Below, in pieces: positions 27,505-35,816 of a stretch of 64,000 nt of DNA (within the stretch, counting starts at the first letter, position 1; each line of letters opens with the position of its first letter). Where the stretch lies: the NCBI GenBank assembly GCA_016742175.1, contig JACVCH010000004.1:62001-126000 (forward strand), given 5' to 3'. This DNA is from Rhizobiaceae bacterium (GTDB taxonomy: Bacteria; Pseudomonadota; Alphaproteobacteria; Rhizobiales; Rhizobiaceae). Below the pieces are notes generated by a model. It was given only the letters and a program-made list of their open reading frames with translations, made no database searches and was not told the origin of the DNA. Both the position numbers and the translations under genes were made by a program.

Positions 27505-28143
27505 GTGTCGGGCCCGGGCGCGCAGCTCTCCGTTTTGATCGGCCGTTCTGGCCCAAATGGCAAGCTCGTCGCGACAATCGGCCCGAAAGGGATAGCGGGA
27601 TCATTGGGGCCGGCCATTCGGTCGTCATTTCCGGACGATATCAAGATCGGTCGAGCGACCTGTTTGAGCTCACCGAGCCGGACGGCAACTCCAAGGACGA
27701 ACCTTCGCCATGAATGGCCGTGTCGCGGGATCGCTCGCGATAGCAGCGCGCTGTACGGCATTGATGCTTCAGCGTCCGCATCATTTCGCTTTCACTCATG
27801 AAAAGAGGTGGGCTGCCTCGGCGGCCAGGTCGCTCGTCTCCGAATTCACGAAAACGGACATCCGCCCCTCCAGTGGCAATTGACCGAGCCGATCCGGATA
27901 TGCCGCATCGTGCGGCAAAAGCTGGCATGAATACTTGGTCGAGTTCACGGTATGGATAGGCCTGGGTCTCAACCGGACAGGGCGTCAGCGCCGGATACAC
28001 GTTATGCGCTATGATCCGCTCCTAGAAGTTGCGAAAAGCTCATATTTCGCGCCTGCGGATAGCCGGTTCCTACCACGTGAGATGGCCGAACAGGTCGGCA
28101 AGATGGCCGGCGGCATCCCCGCCACACGATCTCGGCTGGATGA
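27505..28143. other. Non-coding or decayed stretch
   Basis: About 640 bases hold only short frames without family resemblance, ribosome sites or neighbour logic. Its right edge runs into the argE remnant, so it is probably decayed sequence. Confidence 0.4.
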
Positions 28144-28530
28144 GACTTACGGCTCGCCCACACCGACGATGCCAACCATGTAAAGGCGGAACTCGCTGCC
28201 TTTGTCGAGGGTCTGCTTCGGCTTGCCATGCGCAAAGTCTGCGCCCATGCTGACATCGTCATGCATGTGATCGGCGAAGTCCAGGGCCTATTGCCGATTT
28301 CGCAGTCTGAAGCCCGCGACATCGTCTTCGAACTGACCGGCGCGCACGAGGCTGACCTCGTCTCATTCGGGACTGAAGCCGGCCTTTTCCAGAGCATCGG
28401 CATGTCAGCCGTCAGTTGTGGCCCCGGCTCCATCGCTCAAGCGCACAAGCCGAACGAGTATATCGAAATCGCGCAGCTCGACACATGCCTCCGCATGCTG
28501 ACAAGGCTGCAGGACGGGCTCAGCTCCTAA
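28144..28530 (+). pseudogene. Remnant of an acetylornithine deacetylase (ArgE-like M20 peptidase), C-terminal part
   Basis: The open frame from 28144 (preceded by TGA at 28141) reads 'DDANHVKAELAAFVEGLLRL', then 'VIGEVQGLLPISQSEAR' and 'LVSFGTEAGLFQSIGMSAV' followed by 'SCGPGSIAQAHKPNEY', ending 'LRMLTRLQDGLSS'. This is the last third of ArgE-type M20 enzymes, including the conserved glutamate and histidine region 'FGTEAG' and 'AHKP'. The dimerisation domain and the metal-binding N-terminus are absent, and no in-frame start or ribosome site is evident. Confidence 0.75.
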
Positions 28531-28612
28531 TAAAACCTGCCTCCACCGACCTTGAGTGCGGATACCCCTACCGAGTGTGCGATGCCACTCAGGGTATCCG
28601 AACTCGACCCAG

Positions 28613-28652
28613 TTGACTCTCCCCTGACTTAGATCTTATATCTTATATAAGA
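28613..28652 (+). promoter_or_regulatory. suyAB promoter with overlapping operator
   Basis: TTGACT (28613-28618) and TATATC (28637-28642), 18 bases apart, make a good promoter. The -10 region is covered by a tandem TCTTATA repeat (28634-28640 and 28641-28647) and a perfect palindrome TCTTATATAAGA (28641-28652). The 13-mer TCTTATATCTTAT at 28634-28646 recurs identically at 40950-40962 upstream of a HutC-type GntR gene, which therefore is the best candidate repressor. Confidence 0.6.
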
Positions 28653-28676
28653 CTTGACATTTCAGCAGGAGCTTTC

Positions 28677-28967
28677 ATGGTATCGATCCCCCATCTGCTC
28701 GTTCACGAGCACAAGGACAATGTCGGCGTCGTCGTCGTCGAAGGGCTGACGGCGGGCACGAAGATGCTCGGCGTCGTCACGCACGACAATTCCAGCTTCG
28801 AGCTGGAAGCGAAGGCGGACGTGCCGATCGGCCACAAGGTCGCGCTCGCCGACATCAAGAGCGGCGACACGGCGGTCAAATATGGCGAGGATATCGGCAA
28901 GTTCGTCGCCGACGTCGCCAAGGGAGGCCATGTCCATGTCCACAACCTCAAGACCAAGCGCTGGTAG
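28677..28967 (+). CDS. suyA: (R)-sulfolactate sulfo-lyase, small subunit
   Basis: The 96-residue protein is a single SAF-like domain as in the N-terminus of altronate dehydratase: '[20 protein letters not shown]', '[20 protein letters not shown]' and '[20 protein letters not shown]', ending 'VHNLKTKRW', which is characteristic of SuyA. SuyAB cleaves (R)-3-sulfolactate to pyruvate and sulfite in the cytoplasm. The ATG has AGGAG six bases upstream. It is 10 bases before suyB. Confidence 0.9.
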   Translation: MVSIPHLLVHEHKDNVGVVVVEGLTAGTKMLGVVTHDNSSFELEAKADVPIGHKVALADIKSGDTAVKYGEDIGKFVADVAKGGHVHVHNLKTKRW

Positions 28968-28977
28968 GAGCCGACCC

Positions 28978-30159
28978 ATGGCATCGAAATATTCCAACCG
29001 GACCATTCAGGCGTATCGGCGCGACAATGGCCGCGTCGGCGTGCGCAACCATGTCATCATCCTGCCGGTCGACGACATTTCCAACGCCGCCTGCGAGGCG
29101 GTGGCCCACAACATCAAGGGCACGATGGCGCTGCCGCATGCCTATGGGCGGCTGCAGTTCGGCGAGGACCTGGAACTGCATTTCCGCACCATGATCGGCA
29201 CCGGCGCGAACCCCAACGTCGCCGCCGTCGTCGTCATCGGCATCGAGCCGGGCTGGACGAAGAAGATCGTCGACGGCATCGCCGCGACCGGCAAGCCGGT
29301 GGCGGGCTTCTCGATCGAGCAGAACGGCGACCTGAAGACGATCATGGATGCGAGCCGCAAGGCGAAGGAGTTCGTCCACTACGCCACCGAGTTGCAGCGC
29401 GAGGAATGTTCGATCTCGGAGCTCTGGGTCTCGACCAAGTGCGGCGAGAGCGACACGACGACCGGGCTCGGCTCGTGCCCGACGGTCGGCAACATGTATG
29501 ACAAGCTTTTGCCCGAAGGCATCTATGGCTGCTTCGGCGAGACGTCGGAGATCACCGGCGCCGAGCACATCGCCAAGGCGCGTGCGATCAACCCGGAGGT
29601 CGGCGAGCGCTGGTACAGGATGTGGAAGGCGTATCAGGACGACGTCATCGAGCAGTTCAAGACCGACGATTTGTCCGAAAGCCAGCCGACCAAGGGCAAT
29701 ATCGAGGGCGGGCTGACGACGATCGAGGAAAAGGCGCTCGGCAATCTCGAAAAGATCGGCCGGACGTCGAAATATATCGACATCCTCGAGCCGGCCGAGA
29801 TGCCGAAATCGGGCAACGGGCTCTATTTCATGGATTCCTCGTCGGCCGCGGCCGAATGCGTGACGCTGATGGCGGCGGGCGGCTATGTGATCCATACCTT
29901 CCCCACCGGACAGGGCAACGTGATCGGCAATCCGATCGTGCCGGTGATCAAGATCACCGCCAATCCGCGCACGGTGCGCACGATGGGCGAGCATGTCGAT
30001 GTCGACGTGTCGGGCATATTGCGGCGCGAGATGACGATCGACGAGGCGGGCGACGCGCTGATCGACATGATCGTGCGCACCGCGAACGGGCGCAACACGG
30101 CGGCCGAGGCGCTCGGGCACCGCGAGTTCTCGATGACGAAGCTCTATCGCAGCGCGTGA
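28978..30159 (+). CDS. suyB: (R)-sulfolactate sulfo-lyase, large subunit
   Basis: The 393-residue protein belongs to the UxaA/altronate dehydratase large-domain family: '[20 protein letters not shown]', '[20 protein letters not shown]' (cysteine metal-site region) and '[20 protein letters not shown]'. With the small SAF partner upstream this is the two-subunit architecture of SuyAB. An altronate or galactarate dehydratase is the alternative, but those are usually one chain, and the sulfonate context favours sulfolactate. Confidence 0.88.
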   Translation: MASKYSNRTIQAYRRDNGRVGVRNHVIILPVDDISNAACEAVAHNIKGTMALPHAYGRLQFGEDLELHFRTMIGTGANPNVAAVVVIGIEPGWTKKIVDGIAATGKPVAGFSIEQNGDLKTIMDASRKAKEFVHYATELQREECSISELWVSTKCGESDTTTGLGSCPTVGNMYDKLLPEGIYGCFGETSEITGAEHIAKARAINPEVGERWYRMWKAYQDDVIEQFKTDDLSESQPTKGNIEGGLTTIEEKALGNLEKIGRTSKYIDILEPAEMPKSGNGLYFMDSSSAAAECVTLMAAGGYVIHTFPTGQGNVIGNPIVPVIKITANPRTVRTMGEHVDVDVSGILRREMTIDEAGDALIDMIVRTANGRNTAAEALGHREFSMTKLYRSA

Positions 30160-30162
30160 CAG

Positions 30163-30205
30163 TCAAGCCGGCTCCGCATTGTCTGGAGCCGGCTTGATGA
30201 TTTTG
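30163..30205 (+). terminator. Terminator after suyAB
   Basis: A perfect 13-bp stem (arm TCAAGCCGGCTCC, 30163-30175 and 30185-30197) with a 9-nt loop is followed by TGATTTTG. It makes suyAB its own transcription unit, so the dehydrogenase operon downstream must have a separate promoter in 30206-30292. Confidence 0.75.
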
Positions 30206-30292
30206 CTTACGAAAAGCGTTACGATTTATCGTTTTTTGTCAGTTCAGCTTTTGGTGTACCCCTCGATCTAATCGAAAGATGAGGACCCGAAA

Positions 30293-31021
30293 GTGCCTGA
30301 CGCGGCTGCCAGTCTCAGTGTTTCGGTATGGCGGGGCGGGCCGGAAGCCGGCGCATTCCGGTCATTCGACGTTCCGGCCCTGAAAAACCAGACCGTGCTC
30401 GACGTCGTCGCCTGGATTCAGCGTAATGCCGAGCCGACGCTGTCCTATCGCTTCGCCTGCCGCGTCGGAATGTGCGGTTCCTGCGCGATGATGGTAAACG
30501 GCCAGCCGCGCTGGACCTGCCGCACACACGTCAGGAAGGTCGCGGAAGACGGTCGGCTGGAGATCGCGCCGCTGCGCAACCTGCCGGTGATCAAGGACCT
30601 GGCGGTCGACATGGACCCGTTCTTCGACAAATGGGTCAAGGCGGAAGGCGTATTCCACAGCTCCACGGACCGCGCGGCCGACATCGCCCCGGTCAGGCCG
30701 TCCACGCCGGCGCGCGTCGCGGCCGATGCAGGGATTGAATGCATCAACTGCGCGGTGTGCTATGCGGCCTGCGACAGTGTCGCGGCCAATCCGGACTATC
30801 TGGGACCGGCGGCGCTGAACCGTGCCTGGACGCTTCTCAACGACGCCAAGGATAGCGGACGCGTGGCGATCCTCGACGCGGTATCGAGGCCGGGTGGATG
30901 CACAAGCTGTCATTCGCAGGGAAGCTGCGAGCGGTTCTGCCCCAATGAGCTCAGCCCCCTGACATCGATCGCCGGACTGAAGCGCGAGGCGGCCTGGCGC
31001 TTCCTGCGGAAGGAGAGCTGA
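30293..31021 (+). CDS. Iron-sulfur subunit of a fumarate-reductase/succinate-dehydrogenase-like complex
   Basis: The 242-residue protein has the [2Fe-2S] motif 'CRVGMCGSCAMMVNGQPRWT' (next residue Cys) and the ferredoxin cluster motifs 'CINCAVCYAACDSVAANPDY' and 'GGCTSCHSQGSCERFCPNEL'. The 'CINC...CYAAC' stretch resembles FrdB more than housekeeping SdhB. It relays electrons between the flavoprotein (31703-33469) and the membrane anchors. The GTG start has GAGGA about seven bases upstream. As the first gene of a six-gene run down to 35072, it sits directly after suyAB, which suggests a dedicated rather than a TCA-cycle complex. Confidence 0.88.
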   Translation: MPDAAASLSVSVWRGGPEAGAFRSFDVPALKNQTVLDVVAWIQRNAEPTLSYRFACRVGMCGSCAMMVNGQPRWTCRTHVRKVAEDGRLEIAPLRNLPVIKDLAVDMDPFFDKWVKAEGVFHSSTDRAADIAPVRPSTPARVAADAGIECINCAVCYAACDSVAANPDYLGPAALNRAWTLLNDAKDSGRVAILDAVSRPGGCTSCHSQGSCERFCPNELSPLTSIAGLKREAAWRFLRKES

Positions 31022-31026
31022 GCCAC

Positions 31027-31359
31027 ATGCTCGACATGCGTCTCTACATGCTCCAGCGGCTCTCGGCGCTCGTCATGGCACCGCTGGTCTTCGGCCATAT
31101 CGCGGTGATGATCTACGCCATCGGCGGCGGCCTGTCGGCAGCCGAGGTGCTGGGACGCACGCAGGGCAGCGTCGGCTGGATGCTGTTCTACGGCACCTTC
31201 GTCGTCGTCGTCTCCATCCATGCGGCGATCGGACTGCGCGTGGTCCTCGCCGAGACGATCCGGATCGGTCGCCTGCCCCTCGCCCTGTTTTCCTGGGCCG
31301 TCTGCCTCGGACTTCTCTATATGGGGCTGAGCGCCGTCCATGCGGTGACGGCATCATGA
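31027..31359 (+). CDS. Membrane anchor subunit (SdhC/FrdC-like cytochrome b)
   Basis: The 110-residue protein has three membrane segments with histidines placed as haem or quinone ligands: 'YMLQRLSALVMAPLVFGHIA' and 'FVVVVSIHAAIGLRVVLAET'. It follows the iron-sulfur gene by five bases and overlaps the second anchor gene by four (ATGA). It should anchor the complex to the inner membrane and pass electrons to quinone. Confidence 0.82.
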   Translation: MLDMRLYMLQRLSALVMAPLVFGHIAVMIYAIGGGLSAAEVLGRTQGSVGWMLFYGTFVVVVSIHAAIGLRVVLAETIRIGRLPLALFSWAVCLGLLYMGLSAVHAVTAS

Positions 31360-31700
31360 TCGTGCGGCCGCATCAGGGCCATCCGCTGTGGCTCGCCTTC
31401 ATGCTCCACCGCATTTCGGGCGTGGCGCTGGCGCTGTTCTTGCCCGCGCATTTCTACGTTCTGGCACTGGCGCTGAACGAGCCGGAACGTCTTGAAGGGT
31501 TCTTCCGCTGGGCGGACCAGCCGCTGGTGAAGATCGCGGAGTTCGGCCTCGTCTTCCTTTTGGCCATCCACATCTTCGGCGGCCTGCGGCTTCTGGCGCT
31601 GGAGTTCCTGCCATGGTCGGCGCGACAGAAGACGCTGGCCGCGGCCGCCGTCGCGTTTTCGGTCTTCGTCTCCACGACATTCCTGCTGCGGGCGATCTGA
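31356..31700 (+). CDS. Membrane anchor subunit (SdhC/SdhD-like cytochrome b)
   Basis: The 114-residue protein has the SdhC-type opening 'RPHQGHPLWLAFMLHRISGV' and 'LALFLPAHFYVLALAL', and a later 'FLLAIHIFGGLRLLALEFL'. Histidines in segments one to three suit b-haem binding. It is the second anchor, so the complex has four subunits. The flavoprotein gene starts two bases after its stop. Confidence 0.85.
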   Translation: MIVRPHQGHPLWLAFMLHRISGVALALFLPAHFYVLALALNEPERLEGFFRWADQPLVKIAEFGLVFLLAIHIFGGLRLLALEFLPWSARQKTLAAAAVAFSVFVSTTFLLRAI

Positions 31701-31702
31701 GC

Positions 31703-33469
31703 ATGGGAAGACGCCCTGCCCTTCACCGCCACGACACCGACATCCTCATCATTGGGACCGGCGGGGCCGGCATGTTCGCCGCGCTCCATGCCCAGCAAAG
31801 CGCGCCCGAAGGCACGCGGATCACGATCGCGGTCAAGGGGCTGATCGGCAAGTGCGGATGCACACGCATGGTGCAGGGCGGCTACAACGTCGCGCTCGGC
31901 CCCGGCGATTCCGTCGAACGGCATTTCATGGACACGATCGAGGGCGGCAAGTGGCTGCCCAACCAGGAAATGGCGTGGAAGCTGTGCGAACAGGCCGTGG
32001 TTCGCGTGCGGGAACTCGAAAACGAGATAGGCTGCTTCTTCGACCGCAATGCCGACGGAACGCTGCACCACAAGGCCTTCGCGGGGCAGACAGCGGACCG
32101 GACGGTCCACAAGGGTGACCTGACCGGCATCGAGATCATCAACCGGCTGATGGAGCAGGTGCTGGCCCGCCCGGTGGAAAAGCTTCAAGAGCACCGGGCG
32201 ATCGGGCTCGTTCCGACACGCGACGGGACGGCGCTCGCCGGCGTCCTCTTCATCGACATGCGCAGCGGCGATTTCCGCTTCGTGCGCGCCAAGGCCGTGC
32301 TGATGGCAACGGGCGGCGGCCCGACCATGTATAAATATCACACCCCGTCCGGCGACAAGACGATGGACGGGCTGGCGATGGCGCTGCGCGCGGGACTGCC
32401 GCTTCGCGACATGGAGATGGTGCAGTTTCATCCGACGGGGCTGCTCGCAGGCCCCGGCACCAAGATGACCGGTACGGTTCTCGAGGAGGGTCTGCGCGGC
32501 GCGGGTGGACACCTTCTCAACACGCGCGGCGAGCGCTTCATGTATCAGTTCGACAAGCGCGGAGAGCGGGCGACGCGCGACGTCGTCAGCCGCGGCATCT
32601 ATGCGGCGATGCGCCAGAGCAATGCCGGCGAGGAAGGCGCGGTCTTCATTTCGATGAGCCATCTGGGGCCCGAAAACGTGCGGCAGAAATTCAAGGGCAT
32701 GGTCAAGCGCTGCGCCGACAGCGGCTTCGACCTTGCCGGCGACAAGGTCGCGGTGGTGCCGACCGCGCACTATTTCATGGGCGGCGTCGTGGTCGATGCC
32801 GATACGCGCACTGCGCTCGAAGGGCTTTATGTCGCCGGCGAGGATGCCGGCGGTGCGCACGGCTCCAACAGGCTCGGCGGCAACGGGGTCGCCAACTCCA
32901 CCGTCTATGGCGGTGTCGCGGGCGACGTCATGGGCGGCGACATCCGCAATATAACAGCGCTGCGCGATCCGGACGAGACTGTGCTCGAAGCCGAGATCGA
33001 GCGCGCCATCCATCCCCTCGGCCGAAAGCCGAGCCTGATCCACCCGCTTCAGGACCGGCTGCAGGAAGCGATGTGGGACCATGTCGGCGTCATGCGCACG
33101 AAGATCGGCATGGAACGCGGCCTTGCCAAGATCGCCGACGTCTCGCAGGAACTGATGGAGGGAGGCGTCGCCCCCGACAACCTCGCCTTCAATCTTACTT
33201 GGCACGACTGGCTCAACCTGCGCTCGCTTTGCGACGTCTCGGAAGTCATCACCCGGGCCGGGCTTGCCCGCGAGAATTCGCGCGGGGCGCATTATCGCGA
33301 GGATTTTCCCGAGGCGGGCGAGCTCGACAGTTCCTATTTCACGATCGCGCAGATGCGCTCGGACCAGATCGAGGTAGACCGCGAGGCCGTGCGGTTCACC
33401 ATCGTTCGTCCCGGTCAGACCATACTGCCCGAAGGCGAACCGGCAACTCTCGTGGAGGCTGCAGAATGA
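31703..33469 (+). CDS. Flavoprotein subunit of a succinate-dehydrogenase/fumarate-reductase-like enzyme
   Basis: The 588-residue protein has the FAD motif 'DILIIGTGGAGMFAALHAQQ', the substrate-site motifs 'EMVQFHPTGL' and 'LEEGLRGAGGHLLNTRGERF', the catalytic 'RATRDVVSRGIYAAM', 'VPTAHYFMGGVVVD' and 'GAHGSNRLGGNGVANSTVYG'. The histidine that carries covalent FAD in SdhA/FrdA is replaced by Cys53 ('GKCGCTRMVQGG'), so FAD is probably bound non-covalently or differently. All catalytic residues for dehydrogenating a succinate-like diacid remain. Its place between suyAB and a fumarase-like hydratase suggests a sulfonated succinate analogue as substrate (inference). Confidence 0.87.
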   Translation: MGRRPALHRHDTDILIIGTGGAGMFAALHAQQSAPEGTRITIAVKGLIGKCGCTRMVQGGYNVALGPGDSVERHFMDTIEGGKWLPNQEMAWKLCEQAVVRVRELENEIGCFFDRNADGTLHHKAFAGQTADRTVHKGDLTGIEIINRLMEQVLARPVEKLQEHRAIGLVPTRDGTALAGVLFIDMRSGDFRFVRAKAVLMATGGGPTMYKYHTPSGDKTMDGLAMALRAGLPLRDMEMVQFHPTGLLAGPGTKMTGTVLEEGLRGAGGHLLNTRGERFMYQFDKRGERATRDVVSRGIYAAMRQSNAGEEGAVFISMSHLGPENVRQKFKGMVKRCADSGFDLAGDKVAVVPTAHYFMGGVVVDADTRTALEGLYVAGEDAGGAHGSNRLGGNGVANSTVYGGVAGDVMGGDIRNITALRDPDETVLEAEIERAIHPLGRKPSLIHPLQDRLQEAMWDHVGVMRTKIGMERGLAKIADVSQELMEGGVAPDNLAFNLTWHDWLNLRSLCDVSEVITRAGLARENSRGAHYREDFPEAGELDSSYFTIAQMRSDQIEVDREAVRFTIVRPGQTILPEGEPATLVEAAE

Positions 33470-34428
33470 TCGCGCTGAAAACCATCGAATCGACCGCCAA
33501 CGTTCTCATGGAGAAGGCGGCGATCGAGATCCCGCAGGACTATCTGGACGGGTTGAAGCACACCGCCAGCGTGGAGGATGGCGACCTTTCCTCCTTCGTG
33601 CTGCAGGCAATGCTGGAAAACTACGAGGCGGCCAAGGAGGACCGGCGCGCGATGTGCGGCGACACGGGATGCCCGCGCTGGTACGTCAAGATGGGCAACG
33701 AGGCCCGCATCGAGGGCGGCCCGGTCGCGCTGGAGGCCGCACTGCGGCGCGCAACGGCGCACTCTACCCATGCAATTCCGCTGCGGCCGAACCGGGTCCA
33801 TCCGCTGTGGCGCACCGACCACGATAACAATGTCGGCATTGGCGCGCCGGAGATCGAATACGGGTTCGAGCCCGACGGCGACTGGATCGATCTCATCACC
33901 GTCCACAAAGGCGGGCTGTTCGGGACCGACTACCGCATGCTCTTTCCGTCCGACGGCATCCAAGGCATCAAGCGCTTCTTCCTCGACAGCCTCGTCGCCT
34001 TCGGCAAGCGGGGCCTCGCCTGCCAGCCCGCCATCATCGGCATAGGCCTCGGCGGCTCCAAGGATGCTTGCATGGTCCTGGGCAAGCGCGCAGCGTGCCT
34101 GCGAACCGTCGGCAGCCGCAACTCGGACCCACGCATCGCAGCGCTCGAGGCTGAGTTCAAGGACTTGGGCAATTCGATCGGCATGGGTGCGATGGGCTTC
34201 GTCGGCAAGTCGATGGTCGTCGATTGCAACATCGAAGTCGGATACTGCCACACCGGCGGCATGCAGATGAGTGTCCATGCCTTTTGCCTGTCGTCGCGGC
34301 GCGCCGTCGCGCGCATCCACGGCGACGGGCGGGTCGAGTACCGGACCGATCCGGACTGGTTCACCGCCTATCAACGCAGGGAGACGGTCGAATGGAACGA
34401 GCCGCAAAGCCAAAGCATGTCCGCCTGA
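33466..34428 (+). CDS. Class I fumarase/tartrate dehydratase-like hydratase, alpha subunit
   Basis: The 320-residue protein has the three cysteines expected to hold the [4Fe-4S] cluster: 'RRAMCGDTGCPRWYV' near residue 63, 'IGIGLGGSKDACMVLGKRA' near 198 and 'EVGYCHTGGMQMSVHAF' near 260. It reversibly hydrates fumarate-like double bonds together with the beta subunit. The start overlaps the flavoprotein stop by four bases, so a dehydrogenase and a hydratase are made from one message, as needed for consecutive steps. Confidence 0.87.
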   Translation: MIALKTIESTANVLMEKAAIEIPQDYLDGLKHTASVEDGDLSSFVLQAMLENYEAAKEDRRAMCGDTGCPRWYVKMGNEARIEGGPVALEAALRRATAHSTHAIPLRPNRVHPLWRTDHDNNVGIGAPEIEYGFEPDGDWIDLITVHKGGLFGTDYRMLFPSDGIQGIKRFFLDSLVAFGKRGLACQPAIIGIGLGGSKDACMVLGKRAACLRTVGSRNSDPRIAALEAEFKDLGNSIGMGAMGFVGKSMVVDCNIEVGYCHTGGMQMSVHAFCLSSRRAVARIHGDGRVEYRTDPDWFTAYQRRETVEWNEPQSQSMSA

Positions 34429-35072
34429 GCACGAACCCGGTCCGCGACGACCTGGAAAAGCTGTCGATCGGCGACATCGTCTATCTCGACGGCAACATCT
34501 ATACGGGCCGGGAAGGCGTCTACGCGCGGGCGATCGAACAGGGCGTGCCGCTGCCGCTCGACCTGCCGGCGCAAAGCGCCGCGAACTTCCACTGTTCGCC
34601 CGCGGCCTCGGTAGAGGCGGACGGCTCCTTCAACATGGGCGCGGTGACTGCGACCGCCTCGTTCCGGTTCTCGAAATGGATAGGCGACTGGCTGCGCATC
34701 TCCGGGGCCAAGCTGATCATCGGCAAGGGCGGCATGACCTCGCATGACTATCAGGAACATTTCGTGCCGAACGGCGCGATCTATTTGACGACGGTCGGTT
34801 ACGGCACGGGCGCGCTGCTCGGACGCGGGATCAAGTCGGTCAAGGGCATCTACTGGCGCGAGGAACTGGGGCTGGCGCAAGCGATGTGGCTCATCGAGGC
34901 CGAGAACATGGGGCCGTTCATCGTCGAGAGCGACCTTCAGGGCAACAGCCTGTTCGAGCGCGAGAACAAACGGATATCCGCGAACCTTGCCAAGGTCTAC
35001 GAGGGCACGAAGCCGGCGGTGTTGCGCCGCTTCGGCGAGACGGACGACCGCTCGGACGAACTGATCGGCTAG
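34392..35072 (+). CDS. Class I fumarase/tartrate dehydratase-like hydratase, beta subunit
   Basis: The 226-residue protein has the beta-domain layout: 'LSIGDIVYLDGNIYTGREGV', 'HCSPAASVEADGSFNMGAVT', 'AKLIIGKGGMTSHDYQEHFV' and 'GIYWREELGLAQAMWLIEAE'. In ordinary fumarases the loop after the first strand set reads GPTTs-R-M; here it reads 'MGAVTATASFRFSKWIGDW', so the substrate loop differs. The ATG at 34392 overlaps the alpha gene by 37 bases. Its stop abuts, with no gap, the stop of the convergent TSUP gene. Confidence 0.85.
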   Translation: MERAAKPKHVRLSTNPVRDDLEKLSIGDIVYLDGNIYTGREGVYARAIEQGVPLPLDLPAQSAANFHCSPAASVEADGSFNMGAVTATASFRFSKWIGDWLRISGAKLIIGKGGMTSHDYQEHFVPNGAIYLTTVGYGTGALLGRGIKSVKGIYWREELGLAQAMWLIEAENMGPFIVESDLQGNSLFERENKRISANLAKVYEGTKPAVLRRFGETDDRSDELIG

Positions 35073-35816
35073 TCAGAACAGCTCGCGCGCCAGGATCACG
35101 GCGCCGGAAACGAAGAGCAGCACGATCAGGAGCCGGCGGAAGGCCGAATCGGTCAACCGCTGGAACACGGCGATGCCCGCCTGCGCCGCAAGCAACGTGA
35201 TCGGCAGCGCGATCGCGATGTGGATCAACGTCGTGCGATCGTAAAGTCCGTTCCAGGCGAGCACGATCACCGTCAGGCCCAGCACAGCGACGTTGAATGG
35301 CTGCAGCACCGCCCGCTGCTCAGCCTTCGGCCAGGGGCGAAGCGCACACCACATGGTTGGCAGGACGCCTGACAGGGACGCCGCGCCGCCTAGCACGCCG
35401 CCGGCAAAGCCGATCACGCTGTCTCCGACAGGCGTCGTTCTCGAAAAGACGGGCAGCGAGCGCCGGGCGATGAAGAAGCCGCCATAGACCAGGCAGAACA
35501 CGCCGACCACGATCTTGAGCACGGTCGCATCGAGCCGCGCCAGAAGCCCGACACCCAGAAACACGCCCGGCAGGGCGGGGACGAGGAAACGCATCAGCCG
35601 GGCGGGGTTGTCTGCGATTGCCTCGCGCACGATCCACAACCCCTGAAGACCGCTCAGGACGGACATCACCACTACGATGGCGACCGCCCGCTCCGGCGCC
35701 ATGATCTGGAGCCAAAAGCCGAGAGCGAGGAGCGCCGTTCCGAAACCGGCCAGTCCGTTGATGAAGCCGCCTGCCGCTGCGCCCGCCAGAAGAACGGCAA
35801 GATATCCAATCGTCAT
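35073..35816 (-). CDS. TSUP (TauE/SafE)-family membrane transporter, probable sulfite or sulfonate exporter
   Basis: The 247-residue membrane protein has about eight hydrophobic segments and the TSUP pattern 'LAGAAAGGFINGLAGFGTAL' and 'VIGFAGGVLGGAASLSGVLP'. TSUP proteins export sulfite, sulfoacetate or related anions. SuyAB next door releases sulfite, so sulfite export is a good guess. Its start overlaps the LysR stop by four bases; both are one transcript. Confidence 0.82.
   Translation of the reverse strand: MTIGYLAVLLAGAAAGGFINGLAGFGTALLALGFWLQIMAPERAVAIVVVMSVLSGLQGLWIVREAIADNPARLMRFLVPALPGVFLGVGLLARLDATVLKIVVGVFCLVYGGFFIARRSLPVFSRTTPVGDSVIGFAGGVLGGAASLSGVLPTMWCALRPWPKAEQRAVLQPFNVAVLGLTVIVLAWNGLYDRTTLIHIAIALPITLLAAQAGIAVFQRLTDSAFRRLLIVLLFVSGAVILARELF

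Noticed and set aside
27505-28000. Short genes on either strand after the DUF6481 gene
   Set aside because: The frames have random-looking composition and no start signals.
28654-28659. Perfect TTGACA just before suyA as a -35 box
   Set aside because: Only 17 bases separate it from the suyA ATG, leaving no room for a -10 box and leader; TTGACT-18-TATATC upstream fits better.
28978-30159. Altronate or galactarate dehydratase
   Set aside because: Same family, but the separate SAF subunit ending '[10 protein letters not shown]' and the sulfonate setting point to SuyAB.
31454-33292. 600-codon open frame on the minus strand
   Set aside because: It is opposite the flavoprotein gene, which has all expected motifs.
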